From: Cognatundibacterium rugosum
Lineage (GTDB): Bacteria > Pseudomonadota > Gammaproteobacteria > Burkholderiales > Burkholderiaceae_D
DNA: 64,000 nucleotides
Reading direction: 5' to 3'
Assembly (NCBI RefSeq): GCF_014284365.1
Contig: NZ_JACOGG010000010.1
Span: 62,001-126,000, forward strand
In this document: positions 1 to 8,829 of the stretch, piece by piece
Position numbering within the stretch: the first letter of the stretch is position 1
Layout of the letters: every line of letters starts with the position of its first letter
Made by a program: the position numbers and the translations under genes
The notes under the pieces: generated by a model
Databases searched by the model: none
Told to the model about the DNA's origin: nothing
Seen by the model: the letters and a program-made list of their open reading frames with translations, nothing else

Positions 1-189
1 GTGGCAGAACGGGATTTTGTAAGGCGCGTAGTTTAACGCATGTCGCTTGCGAAGTTGAGCTTATCCATCGCTGATCGCTGCAAATATTATCGCTTCGCTA
101 TGGGCGCCGAACCCGCAGTCATACACGAATTGAGCAATTATGTTATATATCGCCTTATATCGAATTGTTTTATAAGGTTACGCTTCACT

Positions 190-1227
190 ATGTTGCAAGA
201 ATTCGCCGCCCGCCATCATGTAAATTTCTCAGAAAACCGCCTTCGTGGCTATGCTCCAGCCTGGAATCAGCCTGCCTTTCAACTCGGCTTTGTCAGCTTG
301 TTGGCTGATCAGGGGCTGACAATGATCAGCGGTGAGGATGCGGCCAGCTTCCTGCATGGGCAGATCAGCAATGATGTAGAACGCTTACCGCAAAACGTGG
401 TGCGTCGCGCTGCTTACTGCACCGCCAAAGGCCGTATGCTGGCCAGCTTTTTATATTGGAAAACTGAGCAAGGCATCATGCTGCAAATGGCGCGTGACTT
501 ACAAGCCAGCACCCAGAAGCGGCTGCAGATGTTCGTATTGCGTGCTAAAGCCAACCTAACTGACTGCAACGAGCAATACGTCAGTATCGCGCTGGGCGGC
601 ACCCATGCTGCAGGCGCTGTACAGAAGTGGTTTCCTGATTTGCCTGCAGAGGGTGAACAGCGCAGCAATGACGCTGGCACACTGATACGTCAGGACGGCG
701 TACACGGCTTACTGCGACTCATCTGGATTTGTCCTGTCGCGCTGGCAGATCAGGCCTGGACTCATTTATCAGCGCAATTGGCGGTCTGTAATTCGAGTGA
801 CTGGTATCTGAGTCATATCCTGGCTGGTATCCCGTATATACAAGCAGCCACGCAAGAAAAATTTGTACCGCAAATGATCAATTTCGAATTGGTCGGCGGC
901 GTGAATTTCAAAAAAGGCTGTTATCCGGGTCAGGAAATCGTGGCGCGCAGCCAGTATCTGGGCAAATTAAAACGTCGCATGGCGCTGGGGCAAGCCGCTG
1001 CAGCTGGACTGGTGGCTGGTATGGACGTGTACCACGAAGCACATCCTGAGCAAGCCTGCGGCACCATCGTGAATGCGGAAAATGCAGATGAAAGCAGTAG
1101 CCTGATTTTGTTTGAATCCACGTTGGCAGACCAGGAAGCTGGTGTGCTGCGCGTTGGCAGCCCAGATGGCCCGGTTATCAGTCTGATGCCGCTGCCCTAC
1201 CCGATTGTGGATGTCACGCGCGATTGA
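190..1227 (+). CDS. ygfZ: YgfZ folate-binding iron-sulfur repair protein
   Basis: Tetrahydrofolate-binding protein of the GcvT-like superfamily that helps assemble or repair Fe-S clusters such as that of MiaB. I start it at the ATG at 190 (345 aa). The frame stays open back to 40, but those 50 residues do not resemble the family, whereas the stretch after 190 begins like a normal YgfZ N-terminus. The family signature KGCYPGQE is near residues 242-249, with the redox-sensitive cysteine about residue 244. The DUF4936 and NRDE genes follow in the same direction, a trio I associate with betaproteobacteria. Bases 1-189 hold no gene I can support, only possible promoter sequence. Identity is secure; the start is likely. 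Confidence 0.93.
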   Translation: MLQEFAARHHVNFSENRLRGYAPAWNQPAFQLGFVSLLADQGLTMISGEDAASFLHGQISNDVERLPQNVVRRAAYCTAKGRMLASFLYWKTEQGIMLQMARDLQASTQKRLQMFVLRAKANLTDCNEQYVSIALGGTHAAGAVQKWFPDLPAEGEQRSNDAGTLIRQDGVHGLLRLIWICPVALADQAWTHLSAQLAVCNSSDWYLSHILAGIPYIQAATQEKFVPQMINFELVGGVNFKKGCYPGQEIVARSQYLGKLKRRMALGQAAAAGLVAGMDVYHEAHPEQACGTIVNAENADESSSLILFESTLADQEAGVLRVGSPDGPVISLMPLPYPIVDVTRD

Positions 1228-1270
1228 GCTTAACTAGACGCTGAATTTCAGGCCAAGGCGAGATATCCGT

Positions 1271-1570
1271 ATGGATTGCTATGTTTACTTTAAGACGCCG
1301 GAAGAAAAATCTGCTGCGGTGATTGCGGAAGTCGCACTGCTGCAGCAACGCCTGCACGCACTGTGTCCCGAACTGCAGCAGGCTGGAATGGCATTGCAGC
1401 GCCGTCCAGAATTAAAGCAGGGATTGATCACCTGGATGGAGATTTACCACCAGGTACCGGACAACTTTGAAGCACTGTTGCGCTCCGCATTGCAGCATGT
1501 GGATTTTCCTGAGTTGCAGTATGCTGAGCGTCATGCTGAATATTTTGTGGATGTCGTAGTATGTGCCTGA
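1271..1570 (+). CDS. DUF4936 family protein
   Basis: A 99-residue soluble protein of the betaproteobacterial DUF4936 family, function unknown. It opens with MDCYVYFK and has a central stretch RRPELKQGLITWMEIY that looks like the conserved core. There is no signal peptide or membrane segment. It sits 43 bp after ygfZ, and its 3' end overlaps the following NRDE gene by 10 bp, so the two are probably translationally coupled. Family assignment is from recognition of sequence and context; no enzymatic role can be read from it. Confidence 0.8.
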   Translation: MDCYVYFKTPEEKSAAVIAEVALLQQRLHALCPELQQAGMALQRRPELKQGLITWMEIYHQVPDNFEALLRSALQHVDFPELQYAERHAEYFVDVVVCA

Positions 1571-2307
1571 TCGTTTTTGCCTGGAAGTTATTACCCGATA
1601 CACCGCTGGTGGTTGCGGCCAACCGTGATGAGTATTACGCGCGCGCTGCCAGTGAGGCGCATCACTGGCAAGATAAACCAGGGATTTTTGCAGGACGTGA
1701 TTTGCAATCACATGGCACCTGGCTGGGTATACGCAGTCTGAGTCAGGATGCACTGCAGGCGACCAAGTTTGCTGCCGTAACCAATGTACGCGCACCTTCC
1801 GAGCCGCTGGAGTCGGCACGCAGCCGCGGCGAACTGGTCAGCAGCTTCCTGGAAAATGACATCTCTGCGGCTGAATACGTGCGTCAGCTTGCCGCCTGTG
1901 ATGATGAATACAATGGCTACAATTTATTGGTCAATGATGGCCAGGACATGATCTGGTATTCCAATCGTCACCGCGACAATGCCAAGAATGGCATCGCTTT
2001 AGCACCAGGAATTTATGGTGTGTCGAATGCTGCGCTGGATACTTGCTGGCATAAAGTAGTCCGAACTAAAGCTGAATTCGCGAGCCTGATTTGTCAGCTG
2101 GCGCCACAAGACGCATTTTTTGAAATGCTGTCAAATACGACGCAGGCACCGGATTGCCGCTTACCTGACACCGGCATTTCCTTTGAACGCGAACGCCTGT
2201 TGTCCTCACCTTGTATCGTGTCGCAAGATTACGGGACGCGGGTATCCACCTTGCTCAGGATACACCATGATGGCAGCACAGAATTTATGGAAAAAACTTT
2301 GCGCTGA
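1561..2307 (+). CDS. NRDE (TANGO2-like) family protein
   Basis: A 248-residue protein of the NRDE/TANGO2 family (Ntn-hydrolase-like fold, exact reaction unknown; eukaryotic relatives are linked to heme and acyl-CoA trafficking). It begins MCLIVFAW, with Cys2 as the probable exposed nucleophile after Met removal, followed by the name-giving NRDE motif at residues 22-25. Length is typical. The start overlaps the DUF4936 stop by 10 bp. The gene ends 35 bp before the stop of a convergent transporter gene. Confidence 0.9.
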   Translation: MCLIVFAWKLLPDTPLVVAANRDEYYARAASEAHHWQDKPGIFAGRDLQSHGTWLGIRSLSQDALQATKFAAVTNVRAPSEPLESARSRGELVSSFLENDISAAEYVRQLAACDDEYNGYNLLVNDGQDMIWYSNRHRDNAKNGIALAPGIYGVSNAALDTCWHKVVRTKAEFASLICQLAPQDAFFEMLSNTTQAPDCRLPDTGISFERERLLSSPCIVSQDYGTRVSTLLRIHHDGSTEFMEKTLR

Positions 2308-2342
2308 GTTCGGGTCTCTCGCACAAGGTGAATGCACTTACC

Positions 2343-3623
2343 TCAAACCTTATCTAGCTTAGCGCGCACGAGTAGTGTCAGCGCGGCTGCCTTCAGTATG
2401 CTAGGGACGACTGCGTACATCAGCGTCAACGCGCTCAGGCCTTGCACGCTGGATGCCGTAGCATTCGGCGTATAGCCTGTCCACTCCAGTGCAGGTAAAG
2501 TCAATCCAGCCGCCAGTGCCAGATTCATTTTGTTTGCCCAATTCCAGACACCAAAATAACTGCCCTCGCATCGATCATGATGTCCGGCTACCTGTATCAC
2601 CCCCGCGAGCAAGGCTGGTGGCAGCGCCAGGTCTGCGCCGAGTGCGAAACCGGATAGCACACAAATAAGCGCAAACGCGCTCAGGTCGCCCGCTGTCAGC
2701 AGCGTGGCCCAGACAAAGCTGCTAATCGCAAGCAGCATGGCTAGCGCCCAGGCGCGGCTTTCATGGATACGCGCCGCCAACCAGCTCCAGACGGGCATAG
2801 AGAGTGCTGCGCTTAAAAAATAAGCCAGCAATAACACCCCTGCGCTTTGTTCCAGCCTGAGTTTATCTTTCACAAAAAACAGAAATAAGGTAGCCGGAAT
2901 TGCGGCGGCTATCCCATTAAGTACAAAGACCAGAAACAGTTTTCGGAAGTCACGTCCGGCAAATATCTGGCGCAAAGTCAGGGCATTATCCGTGGCTGCG
3001 GCGGGTGCCGACGGCTGATGACGATCTGGCGTCCAGCGCAACAGACTGCTGAGTGCGATCACACTGCTGATCAGCAGCAGCCAGGACAGATGCTGCACCG
3101 GTGCAAACTGCACAAATAAGGCGGCAGAAATGACACCCAGCAAGCCCACAAACTCTCTGCTTGCAGTCAGCCTGGTACGCCATGCCGGATCAGCACTCAG
3201 CGTTGCGCCCCAGCTTTGATAAGCGATGCTGGCAAGACTAAATCCAGCGTACACCAGCAAGAGTGAGCCACATAGCCAGCTCAGTAAAGCCATGCCAGAC
3301 CAGGCCGGTGGGTGGAATAAGGCATGAAAACCGATGAGCAAAGCAGGTGCTGCAAGCAGTAAAAACCGACGAAATCCGGTTTGTGGGGAGTAACGATCAA
3401 TATAGCTGCCAGCCAGCGTATCAAAAAAGGCATCCAGCATTCGGGATACCAGCAAAATGCTGCCTATCAGCGATAAGCTCAACCCAAACTGCGCCGCATA
3501 AAACTGCGGCAAATACACGTAGACGGGCAAGGCCAGCATCGCGAGTGGATAAGCAAATAAGGCATAAGCAAAAATCTGCCAGCGGCTTAGCAATGGCACA
3601 TCACAGTTGGGCAGTGAGCTCAT
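2343..3623 (-). CDS. MFS transporter, GPH/MelB-like
   Basis: A 426-residue multi-pass membrane protein with about 12 hydrophobic segments, resembling glycoside-pentoside-hexuronide:cation symporters (MelB type). An acidic/polar motif typical of GPH loops, DAFFDTLAGSYIDR, lies near residues 65-78 between the second and third segments. Substrate cannot be inferred. The start falls 14 bp downstream of a strong terminator that closes the hom gene, so either its promoter lies inside hom or expression depends on read-through. No clear Shine-Dalgarno is visible before the ATG. It converges with the NRDE gene. Confidence 0.8.
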   Translation of the reverse strand: MSSLPNCDVPLLSRWQIFAYALFAYPLAMLALPVYVYLPQFYAAQFGLSLSLIGSILLVSRMLDAFFDTLAGSYIDRYSPQTGFRRFLLLAAPALLIGFHALFHPPAWSGMALLSWLCGSLLLVYAGFSLASIAYQSWGATLSADPAWRTRLTASREFVGLLGVISAALFVQFAPVQHLSWLLLISSVIALSSLLRWTPDRHQPSAPAAATDNALTLRQIFAGRDFRKLFLVFVLNGIAAAIPATLFLFFVKDKLRLEQSAGVLLLAYFLSAALSMPVWSWLAARIHESRAWALAMLLAISSFVWATLLTAGDLSAFALICVLSGFALGADLALPPALLAGVIQVAGHHDRCEGSYFGVWNWANKMNLALAAGLTLPALEWTGYTPNATASSVQGLSALTLMYAVVPSILKAAALTLLVRAKLDKV

Positions 3624-3636
3624 GAGGGAATGATAT

Positions 3637-3674
3637 AAAAAAACGCGCCCATGATGCCATGGTCGCGTTTTTTT
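3637..3674 (-). terminator. Rho-independent terminator after hom (symmetric)
   Basis: A long palindrome: seven A, then ACGCG-type stem, a four-base ATGC loop, the complementary arm and seven T. The 17-bp stem has one mismatch. Because both ends are A/T runs it could act on either strand. It lies 32 bp after the hom stop and 14 bp before the minus-strand MFS start. Confidence 0.85.
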
Positions 3675-3705
3675 GTCAGAAACCGCCCAGAAGCGGCAGC
3701 TGGGA

Positions 3706-5016
3706 TCAGCTCAACTCTTCAAGGCGTAACTTGGTGACAGCACCGAATACAGTTTGCAACTGCTCGATTTTCTCTATCGCAGCAACGATATTTTTTTCTT
3801 TCGTCTGGTGCGTGAGGATGATGATGTCAGTACGGGTTTCACCGTCGCCTGGCTCCTTCTGCAGCATCGCATCAATCGAGATCGTCAGATCAGCCAGTAT
3901 GCGTGTTACATCAGCCAATACCCCAGGACGATCTTCCACATGCATGCGCAGGTAGTAGCTGGTCACGATTTCTGACATAGGCAGAATAGGCAGATTGCTC
4001 AGCGCGTCTGGTTGGAAAGCGAGGTGCGGCACACGGTGCTCAGGGTCAGCCGTTGCCAGACGCGTGATATCGACCAGATCCGCAATCACTGCGGAGGCGG
4101 TTGGCTCAGAACCTGCGCCTTTGCCGTAATACAGGGTCGCACCCACCGCATCGCCTTGTACCAACACCGCATTCATCGCGCCTTCCACATTGGCGATCAG
4201 ACGTTTTTCAGGGATCAATGTTGGATGAACGCGTAATTCTATGCCGTCAGGTGTGCGCTTAGTGATACCCAGCAGCTTGATACGATAGCCTAATTCTTCA
4301 GCGTAGCGTATGTCGCTGGCTTCCAATTTGGTGATCCCTTCGACATAGGCCTTATCGAACTGCATCGGTATGCCGTACGCGATCGAGGCCATGATGGTGG
4401 CCTTATGCGCCGCGTCCACCCCTTCGATATCGAAAGTCGGATCCGCTTCTGCATAACCCAAGGCCTGTGCTTGCTTGAGCACCGTCGCGAAGTCCAGCCC
4501 CTTATCACGCATTTCAGACAAAATGAAATTGGTGGTGCCATTGATGATGCCAGCTATCCATTCGATGCGATTAGCAGTCAGGCCTTCACGCAGCGCCTTA
4601 ATGATAGGGATGCCACCGGCAACTGCGGCTTCAAAAGCCACCATGACCCCTTTTTCCTGCGCGGCTTTAAAAATCTCATTGCCGTGGGTAGCCAGCAAGG
4701 CTTTGTTGGCCGTCACCACATGCTTGCCATTAGCGATGGCCTTTAACACCAGGTCTTTAGCAATGCCATAGCCGCCTATCAGCTCGATCACGATATCAAT
4801 ATCAGGATGCGTAACGACCAGATTACCGTCGTTGACCACTTCACAGCTGTCGCCAGCCAGCTCACGTGCCCGCTCAGTGTTGAGGTCTGCAATCATGGTA
4901 ATTTCAATTGAACGGCCAGCGCGACGCATAATTTCCTGCTGATTGCGCTTTAATACATTGAATGTGCCGGAACCAACGGTTCCTATACCTAACAGACCAA
5001 CTTTGATGGGTTTCAT
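3706..5016 (-). CDS. hom: Homoserine dehydrogenase
   Basis: Cytosolic NAD(P)H-dependent enzyme reducing aspartate semialdehyde to homoserine, the branch point to threonine and methionine. It has 436 aa: an N-terminal Rossmann fold with G-x-G-x-x-G at residues 10-15, the catalytic-domain TANK motif with Lys105, and a C-terminal ACT domain from about residue 350, consistent with allosteric feedback by threonine. The aminotransferase alaA lies 20 bp upstream on the same strand, so they are probably one transcript ending at the 3637-3674 terminator. thrC, often next to hom, is not seen downstream. Confidence 0.97.
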   Translation of the reverse strand: MKPIKVGLLGIGTVGSGTFNVLKRNQQEIMRRAGRSIEITMIADLNTERARELAGDSCEVVNDGNLVVTHPDIDIVIELIGGYGIAKDLVLKAIANGKHVVTANKALLATHGNEIFKAAQEKGVMVAFEAAVAGGIPIIKALREGLTANRIEWIAGIINGTTNFILSEMRDKGLDFATVLKQAQALGYAEADPTFDIEGVDAAHKATIMASIAYGIPMQFDKAYVEGITKLEASDIRYAEELGYRIKLLGITKRTPDGIELRVHPTLIPEKRLIANVEGAMNAVLVQGDAVGATLYYGKGAGSEPTASAVIADLVDITRLATADPEHRVPHLAFQPDALSNLPILPMSEIVTSYYLRMHVEDRPGVLADVTRILADLTISIDAMLQKEPGDGETRTDIIILTHQTKEKNIVAAIEKIEQLQTVFGAVTKLRLEELS

Positions 5017-5036
5017 ATGAGCTCTGACTAAAAAAA

Positions 5037-6266
5037 TTAATAAGTACCGTGACGTTTTCGGTAAGATTCGAGGAAAAGAGAGATTCTGCCGAATGCCTCA
5101 GTTAAATCATCCGTATTTGGCAGGAACACGACCCGGAAGTGATCCGGTTTGATCCAGTTAAAACCTGTGCCCTGCACTAACAACACGCGCTGCTCTGTCA
5201 GCAATTCGTGTATGAATTCCTGGTCATCCTTGATTGGGTAAATCTCGGGGTCCAGTTTCGGGAACATATACAAGGCTGCTTTCGGTTTGACACAGCTTAC
5301 GCCGGGTATTTCCGTCAGCAGTTTGTGAGCGAGATCGCGCTGTTTGAGCAAACGACCTCCGGGGCCCACCAGATCATCGATACTCTGGTAGCCACCTAAT
5401 GCAGTCTGGATCGCAAACTGGCCGGGCGCATTGGCGCACAGCCGCATGGAAGCCAGCATATTTAAGCCTTCGATGTAGTCTTTGGCATGACGTTTTTCAC
5501 CAGACACAACCATCCAGCCAGCACGATAACCGCAGGAGCGGTAATTTTTAGACAGGCCGTTCAGGGTCAGGAATAACACGTCGTCCGCCAGCGAGGCGAT
5601 CGAGGTATGTACTTCACCGTCGTACAGGGTTTTGTCATAAATTTCATCAGCAAATACGATCAGCTGATGTTCACGAGCGACGTCGACGATTTGCTGCAGC
5701 ACCTCTACCGGATATAGCGCACCGGTGGGATTGTTCGGGTTGATAACGACAATAGCCTTGGTATTCGGTGTGATTTTTTTCTTGATATCGTCGATATCCG
5801 GCATCCAGTCCGCACTCTCATCACAAACATAATGCACCGGCTTGCCGCCCGACAGGCTGACTGCTGCGGTCCATAACGGGTAATCGGGTGCTGGTACCAG
5901 CACTTCATCGCCGCTATTCAGCAAAGCATTCATGCCCATGACGATCAGCTCAGATGCACCATTGCCGATATACACATCTTCTATCGTCACACCACGGATA
6001 TGCTTTTGCTGGGTGTAGTGCATGATTGCTTTGCGCGGCGCAAACATGCCTTTGGAATCTGTGTAGCCCGCGGCGCCATGCATATTCCGTATCATGTCTT
6101 GCACGATTTCATCCGGTGGGTCAAAGTTAAAGACCGCCAGATTACCGATGTTGAGCTTAATAATCTTATGCCCTTCATCTTCCATTTGTTTGGCTTTTTC
6201 CAGAACTGGTCCGCGTATGTCGTAACAGACATCAGCTAATTTTTTTGATTTTTGGATAGGACGCAT
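5037..6266 (-). CDS. alaA: PLP-dependent alanine aminotransferase AlaA
   Basis: Fold-type I aminotransferase, 409 aa, closely resembling E. coli AlaA (glutamate-pyruvate transaminase) along its length, including the CYDIRGPVL N-terminal stretch. Visible active-site elements are NPNNPTG at 176-182, the DEIY motif with Asp207 and Tyr210, Lys240 in LNGLSKNYRS as the Schiff-base lysine, and an arginine-rich stretch around 243-250. It heads the alaA-hom pair and is divergent from the Mth938/arn operon across a 455-bp intergenic region. Confidence 0.92.
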   Translation of the reverse strand: MRPIQKSKKLADVCYDIRGPVLEKAKQMEDEGHKIIKLNIGNLAVFNFDPPDEIVQDMIRNMHGAAGYTDSKGMFAPRKAIMHYTQQKHIRGVTIEDVYIGNGASELIVMGMNALLNSGDEVLVPAPDYPLWTAAVSLSGGKPVHYVCDESADWMPDIDDIKKKITPNTKAIVVINPNNPTGALYPVEVLQQIVDVAREHQLIVFADEIYDKTLYDGEVHTSIASLADDVLFLTLNGLSKNYRSCGYRAGWMVVSGEKRHAKDYIEGLNMLASMRLCANAPGQFAIQTALGGYQSIDDLVGPGGRLLKQRDLAHKLLTEIPGVSCVKPKAALYMFPKLDPEIYPIKDDQEFIHELLTEQRVLLVQGTGFNWIKPDHFRVVFLPNTDDLTEAFGRISLFLESYRKRHGTY

Positions 6267-6721
6267 TCAGAATTCCTTTTAACTTTCAGTCGGGACGTTC
6301 AGAGATACCCAACACGAGATTCAAACCGTTTGATGCGTGCAAGCCAGGCCGCCACACAAGCTTGGTACACGACACAACCCAGGGATTGGTTCGTCAAGAT
6401 GAAGCGAATTTGCTGCACTGCCGAACGATGCATTTTGCCCAAGGTAAGCACTTAAATCAATTCGTTTTCTGCATTTAGATAAACTTAAATTGCATTTTCA
6501 CCGAATTTAATTCCAAATGCTTATAAGCTTATGCCTAAATTACCCAGGAAATCGTTTGCTTTTCGTCTCAACACTCACCATGCCTGTTTGTAATAAGTCT
6601 GCGCATGAGGAAAGCGGAAACAATTCCTGTGATGAATGCCGCTTTCGTTGGGCTGAAAAAAAGTTACAATGCCGCACTTTCCGGAACAACCGGTCAACTA
6701 AGCCTGGAATACCGCAACACT
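6267..6721. other. 455-bp divergent intergenic region
   Basis: Separates alaA (minus) from the Mth938-arn operon (plus); I see no coding sequence. The middle (about 6455-6540) is A/T-rich and contains overlapping palindromes GCTTATAAGC (6519-6528) and ATAAGCTTAT (6523-6532). At 6550-6562 the string AATCGTTTGCTTT recurs exactly from the region upstream of the 5'-nucleotidase gene. GAAAGCGG and CCGCTTTC form an inverted repeat around 6610-6650. A TACAAT -10-like box precedes the arn operon near 6665. These are probably two divergent promoters with regulator sites; no PhoP/PmrA box could be assigned with confidence. Confidence 0.4.
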
Positions 6722-7099
6722 ATGAAGCTGCACACAACGCCTACACAACAGTACCAGACCATTACCGGGTACGAAACGGACAGTGTTGAAATTAACGCTA
6801 TCGTCTATCAACACAGCCTGATCGTGTTACCGGAAATAAAACCTATGATCTGGCCCGTCAATAGTTTTGCAGCATTAACTGAAGCCAGTTTTGAGCCAGT
6901 ATTAGCGCAGCAACCAGATGTTGTCATCCTCGGTACCGGTGTAAAACAACAATTTGTCCATCCGCGTCTGATCCAGGCCCTCACCGCGAAACGTATCGGT
7001 GTAGAGAGTATGGATAGTCAGGCCGCCTGCCGCACTTACAATATCCTGATGGCAGAAGGCCGCAAAGTGGCGCTGGCGCTGATTATGGAGCAGGCATGA
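6722..7099 (+). CDS. Mth938-like domain (Xcc1710/DUF498) protein
   Basis: A 125-residue protein of the Mth938-like family, a small alpha/beta fold of unknown biochemical role; the mitochondrial relative NDUFAF3 assists complex I assembly. The conserved PDVVILGTG motif is near residues 61-69, and a C-terminal helix ending in ALALIMEQ is typical. I use the ATG at 6722: the frame is open further upstream, but family length and alignment favour this start. The stop overlaps the start of arnT by four bases (ATGA), implying translational coupling to the lipid A operon. Confidence 0.85.
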   Translation: MKLHTTPTQQYQTITGYETDSVEINAIVYQHSLIVLPEIKPMIWPVNSFAALTEASFEPVLAQQPDVVILGTGVKQQFVHPRLIQALTAKRIGVESMDSQAACRTYNILMAEGRKVALALIMEQA

Positions 7100-8802
7100 G
7101 TCAGACACCGCTTAAGTCGCTGCACAAATCACCATTGGAATCACCGCGTACACTGTGGGCCTTAGCCATCGGTTTTCTGATTATCTGGTTCTATATGCTG
7201 GGCGCCCGTACTTTAGTGCCTACCGATGAAGGACGTTATGCCGAAATGGGACGGGAGATGCTGGCCAGCGGAGATTGGATCACACTGCGCCTGAACGGCA
7301 TTAAATATTTTGAAAAGCCACCACTGCAAAACTGGATGAATGCAATCAGCTTTGCACTGTTTGGCCTGGGTGACTGGCAGGCGCGCCTGTGGACTGGCCT
7401 GTGTGGGCTGATTGGCGTGGCTGCGGTCTGGTTCACCGGCAAACGCGTGTATTCGCCAAGAGTCGGCGTGATTGCCGCGCTGGTACTGGGCTCCAGCTTT
7501 TACTGGGCAGGCATGGGGCATGTGAATTCGCTGGACATGGGTTTGTCGGGCATGATGGCTCTGACCATGTGCGGTCTGCTGCTGGGACAACGTGATGGCG
7601 TCAGCGTGACAGAACAAAGAAATGCGATGCTGATTTGCTGGGTTGGTATGGCCTTGGCAACCATGTCTAAAGGCCTGATTGGTTTTGTGTTGCCTGGCAC
7701 CGTATTGATCCTGTACACACTGATTGCCCGTGACTGGCGCTTGTGGACGCGACTGCATTTTGGCAAAGGGCTGCTGCTGTTTTTCGCCATCACAGCCCCC
7801 TGGTTCATCCTGATCGCACTAAAAAATCCCGAGCACCCCCACTTTTTCTTCATCCATGAGCATTTCGAACGCTTCACCAGCGGTGTACATAAACGCGGTG
7901 GTGCCTGGCATTATTTCTTCCCTTTGCTGGCACTGGGTATTATCCCGTGGTTAGGCGTATTGGTGCAGGGCTTACTGAGCGGGATGAAAAAAACACCGGC
8001 ACGCTTTCAGCCTGGTTTGATGCTGCTAATCTGGGCGGTGTTCTTCTTTTTCTTTTTCAGTATTTCAGGCTCAAAATTACCGGGCTACATTCTGCCTATC
8101 TTCCCTGCTCTCGCCATGCTGATAGCAGTGCAGCTTGAGCAAAGTGGCAGCCGCAGCCTGCAAGTAGCGGCAATCTTAATGGTGTTGTTAGGGCTGGGCG
8201 GATTGCTGGGCGTAGGCAAAGCCATCGACATCAGTAAAAATAAACCGGCGCTGGAACAGGCTTTAAGTGCTGCTTATGCCAACTGGCTGTATGTGGTCGC
8301 AGCGCTGGCCTTGCTGGGCGGTGCTGTAAGCTGGCTGTTGGCACGCAAGCCAGGTAACGGTAAAGACTGGGCCATTATCGTGCTGGCGACTTCCGGCTAT
8401 CTGCTCAGTCAGATCGCCTTCCTTGGTCACGAGCCTTGGGGCCGCTATATCGCGGGCAGCACCCACATCCCGGCGATACAAAAAGAATTAGTCAGTGCCA
8501 CGACGCCGATTTATGCGGTCGGTCGCTATGAACAAGCCTTGCCCTTCTATTTGCAACGCACGGTGATATTAGTTGAATTCCCGGACGAGATGCAATTCGG
8601 TTTACAACAGCAACCTGAATTATGGATACCAAAGCGTGAGGATTTTGTCGCGAAATGGCAGGCTCATCAGTTGGCGGGCGAACATGCGGTCGCCATCATG
8701 CGTGACGATGTTTATGACGATTTGAAAAAAACAGGCCTGGAAATGCGTATCATCGGCCAGGACCCCAAACGTATTATCGTGGCAGTTCCTGCCGCCAGAT
8801 AA
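7096..8802 (+). CDS. arnT: ArnT-like lipid A glycosyltransferase (GT83/GT39)
   Basis: Inner-membrane glycosyltransferase, 568 aa, expected to transfer 4-amino-4-deoxy-L-arabinose from undecaprenyl phosphate to lipid A phosphates at the periplasmic face. It has about 12 hydrophobic segments. The first periplasmic loop carries TDEGRYAEMGREML near residues 38-52, where the family's catalytic acidic residues lie, followed by KYFEKPPLQNW. A soluble C-terminal part follows the last membrane segment. It precedes arnE/F, B, C, A and D genes, which makes the substrate assignment strong. Confidence 0.92.
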   Translation: MSQTPLKSLHKSPLESPRTLWALAIGFLIIWFYMLGARTLVPTDEGRYAEMGREMLASGDWITLRLNGIKYFEKPPLQNWMNAISFALFGLGDWQARLWTGLCGLIGVAAVWFTGKRVYSPRVGVIAALVLGSSFYWAGMGHVNSLDMGLSGMMALTMCGLLLGQRDGVSVTEQRNAMLICWVGMALATMSKGLIGFVLPGTVLILYTLIARDWRLWTRLHFGKGLLLFFAITAPWFILIALKNPEHPHFFFIHEHFERFTSGVHKRGGAWHYFFPLLALGIIPWLGVLVQGLLSGMKKTPARFQPGLMLLIWAVFFFFFFSISGSKLPGYILPIFPALAMLIAVQLEQSGSRSLQVAAILMVLLGLGGLLGVGKAIDISKNKPALEQALSAAYANWLYVVAALALLGGAVSWLLARKPGNGKDWAIIVLATSGYLLSQIAFLGHEPWGRYIAGSTHIPAIQKELVSATTPIYAVGRYEQALPFYLQRTVILVEFPDEMQFGLQQQPELWIPKREDFVAKWQAHQLAGEHAVAIMRDDVYDDLKKTGLEMRIIGQDPKRIIVAVPAAR

Positions 8803-8829
8803 GACTCTATATTAATCAATTTATAAATA

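Noticed and set aside
40-189. 50-residue N-terminal extension of YgfZ
   Set aside because: The sequence does not look like the family, and the region resembles promoter DNA; ATG at 190 gives the usual length.
7213-7758. Minus-strand open frame (181 codons) opposite arnT
   Set aside because: Gln/His-rich composition typical of the antisense frame of a membrane-protein gene; no start signals.
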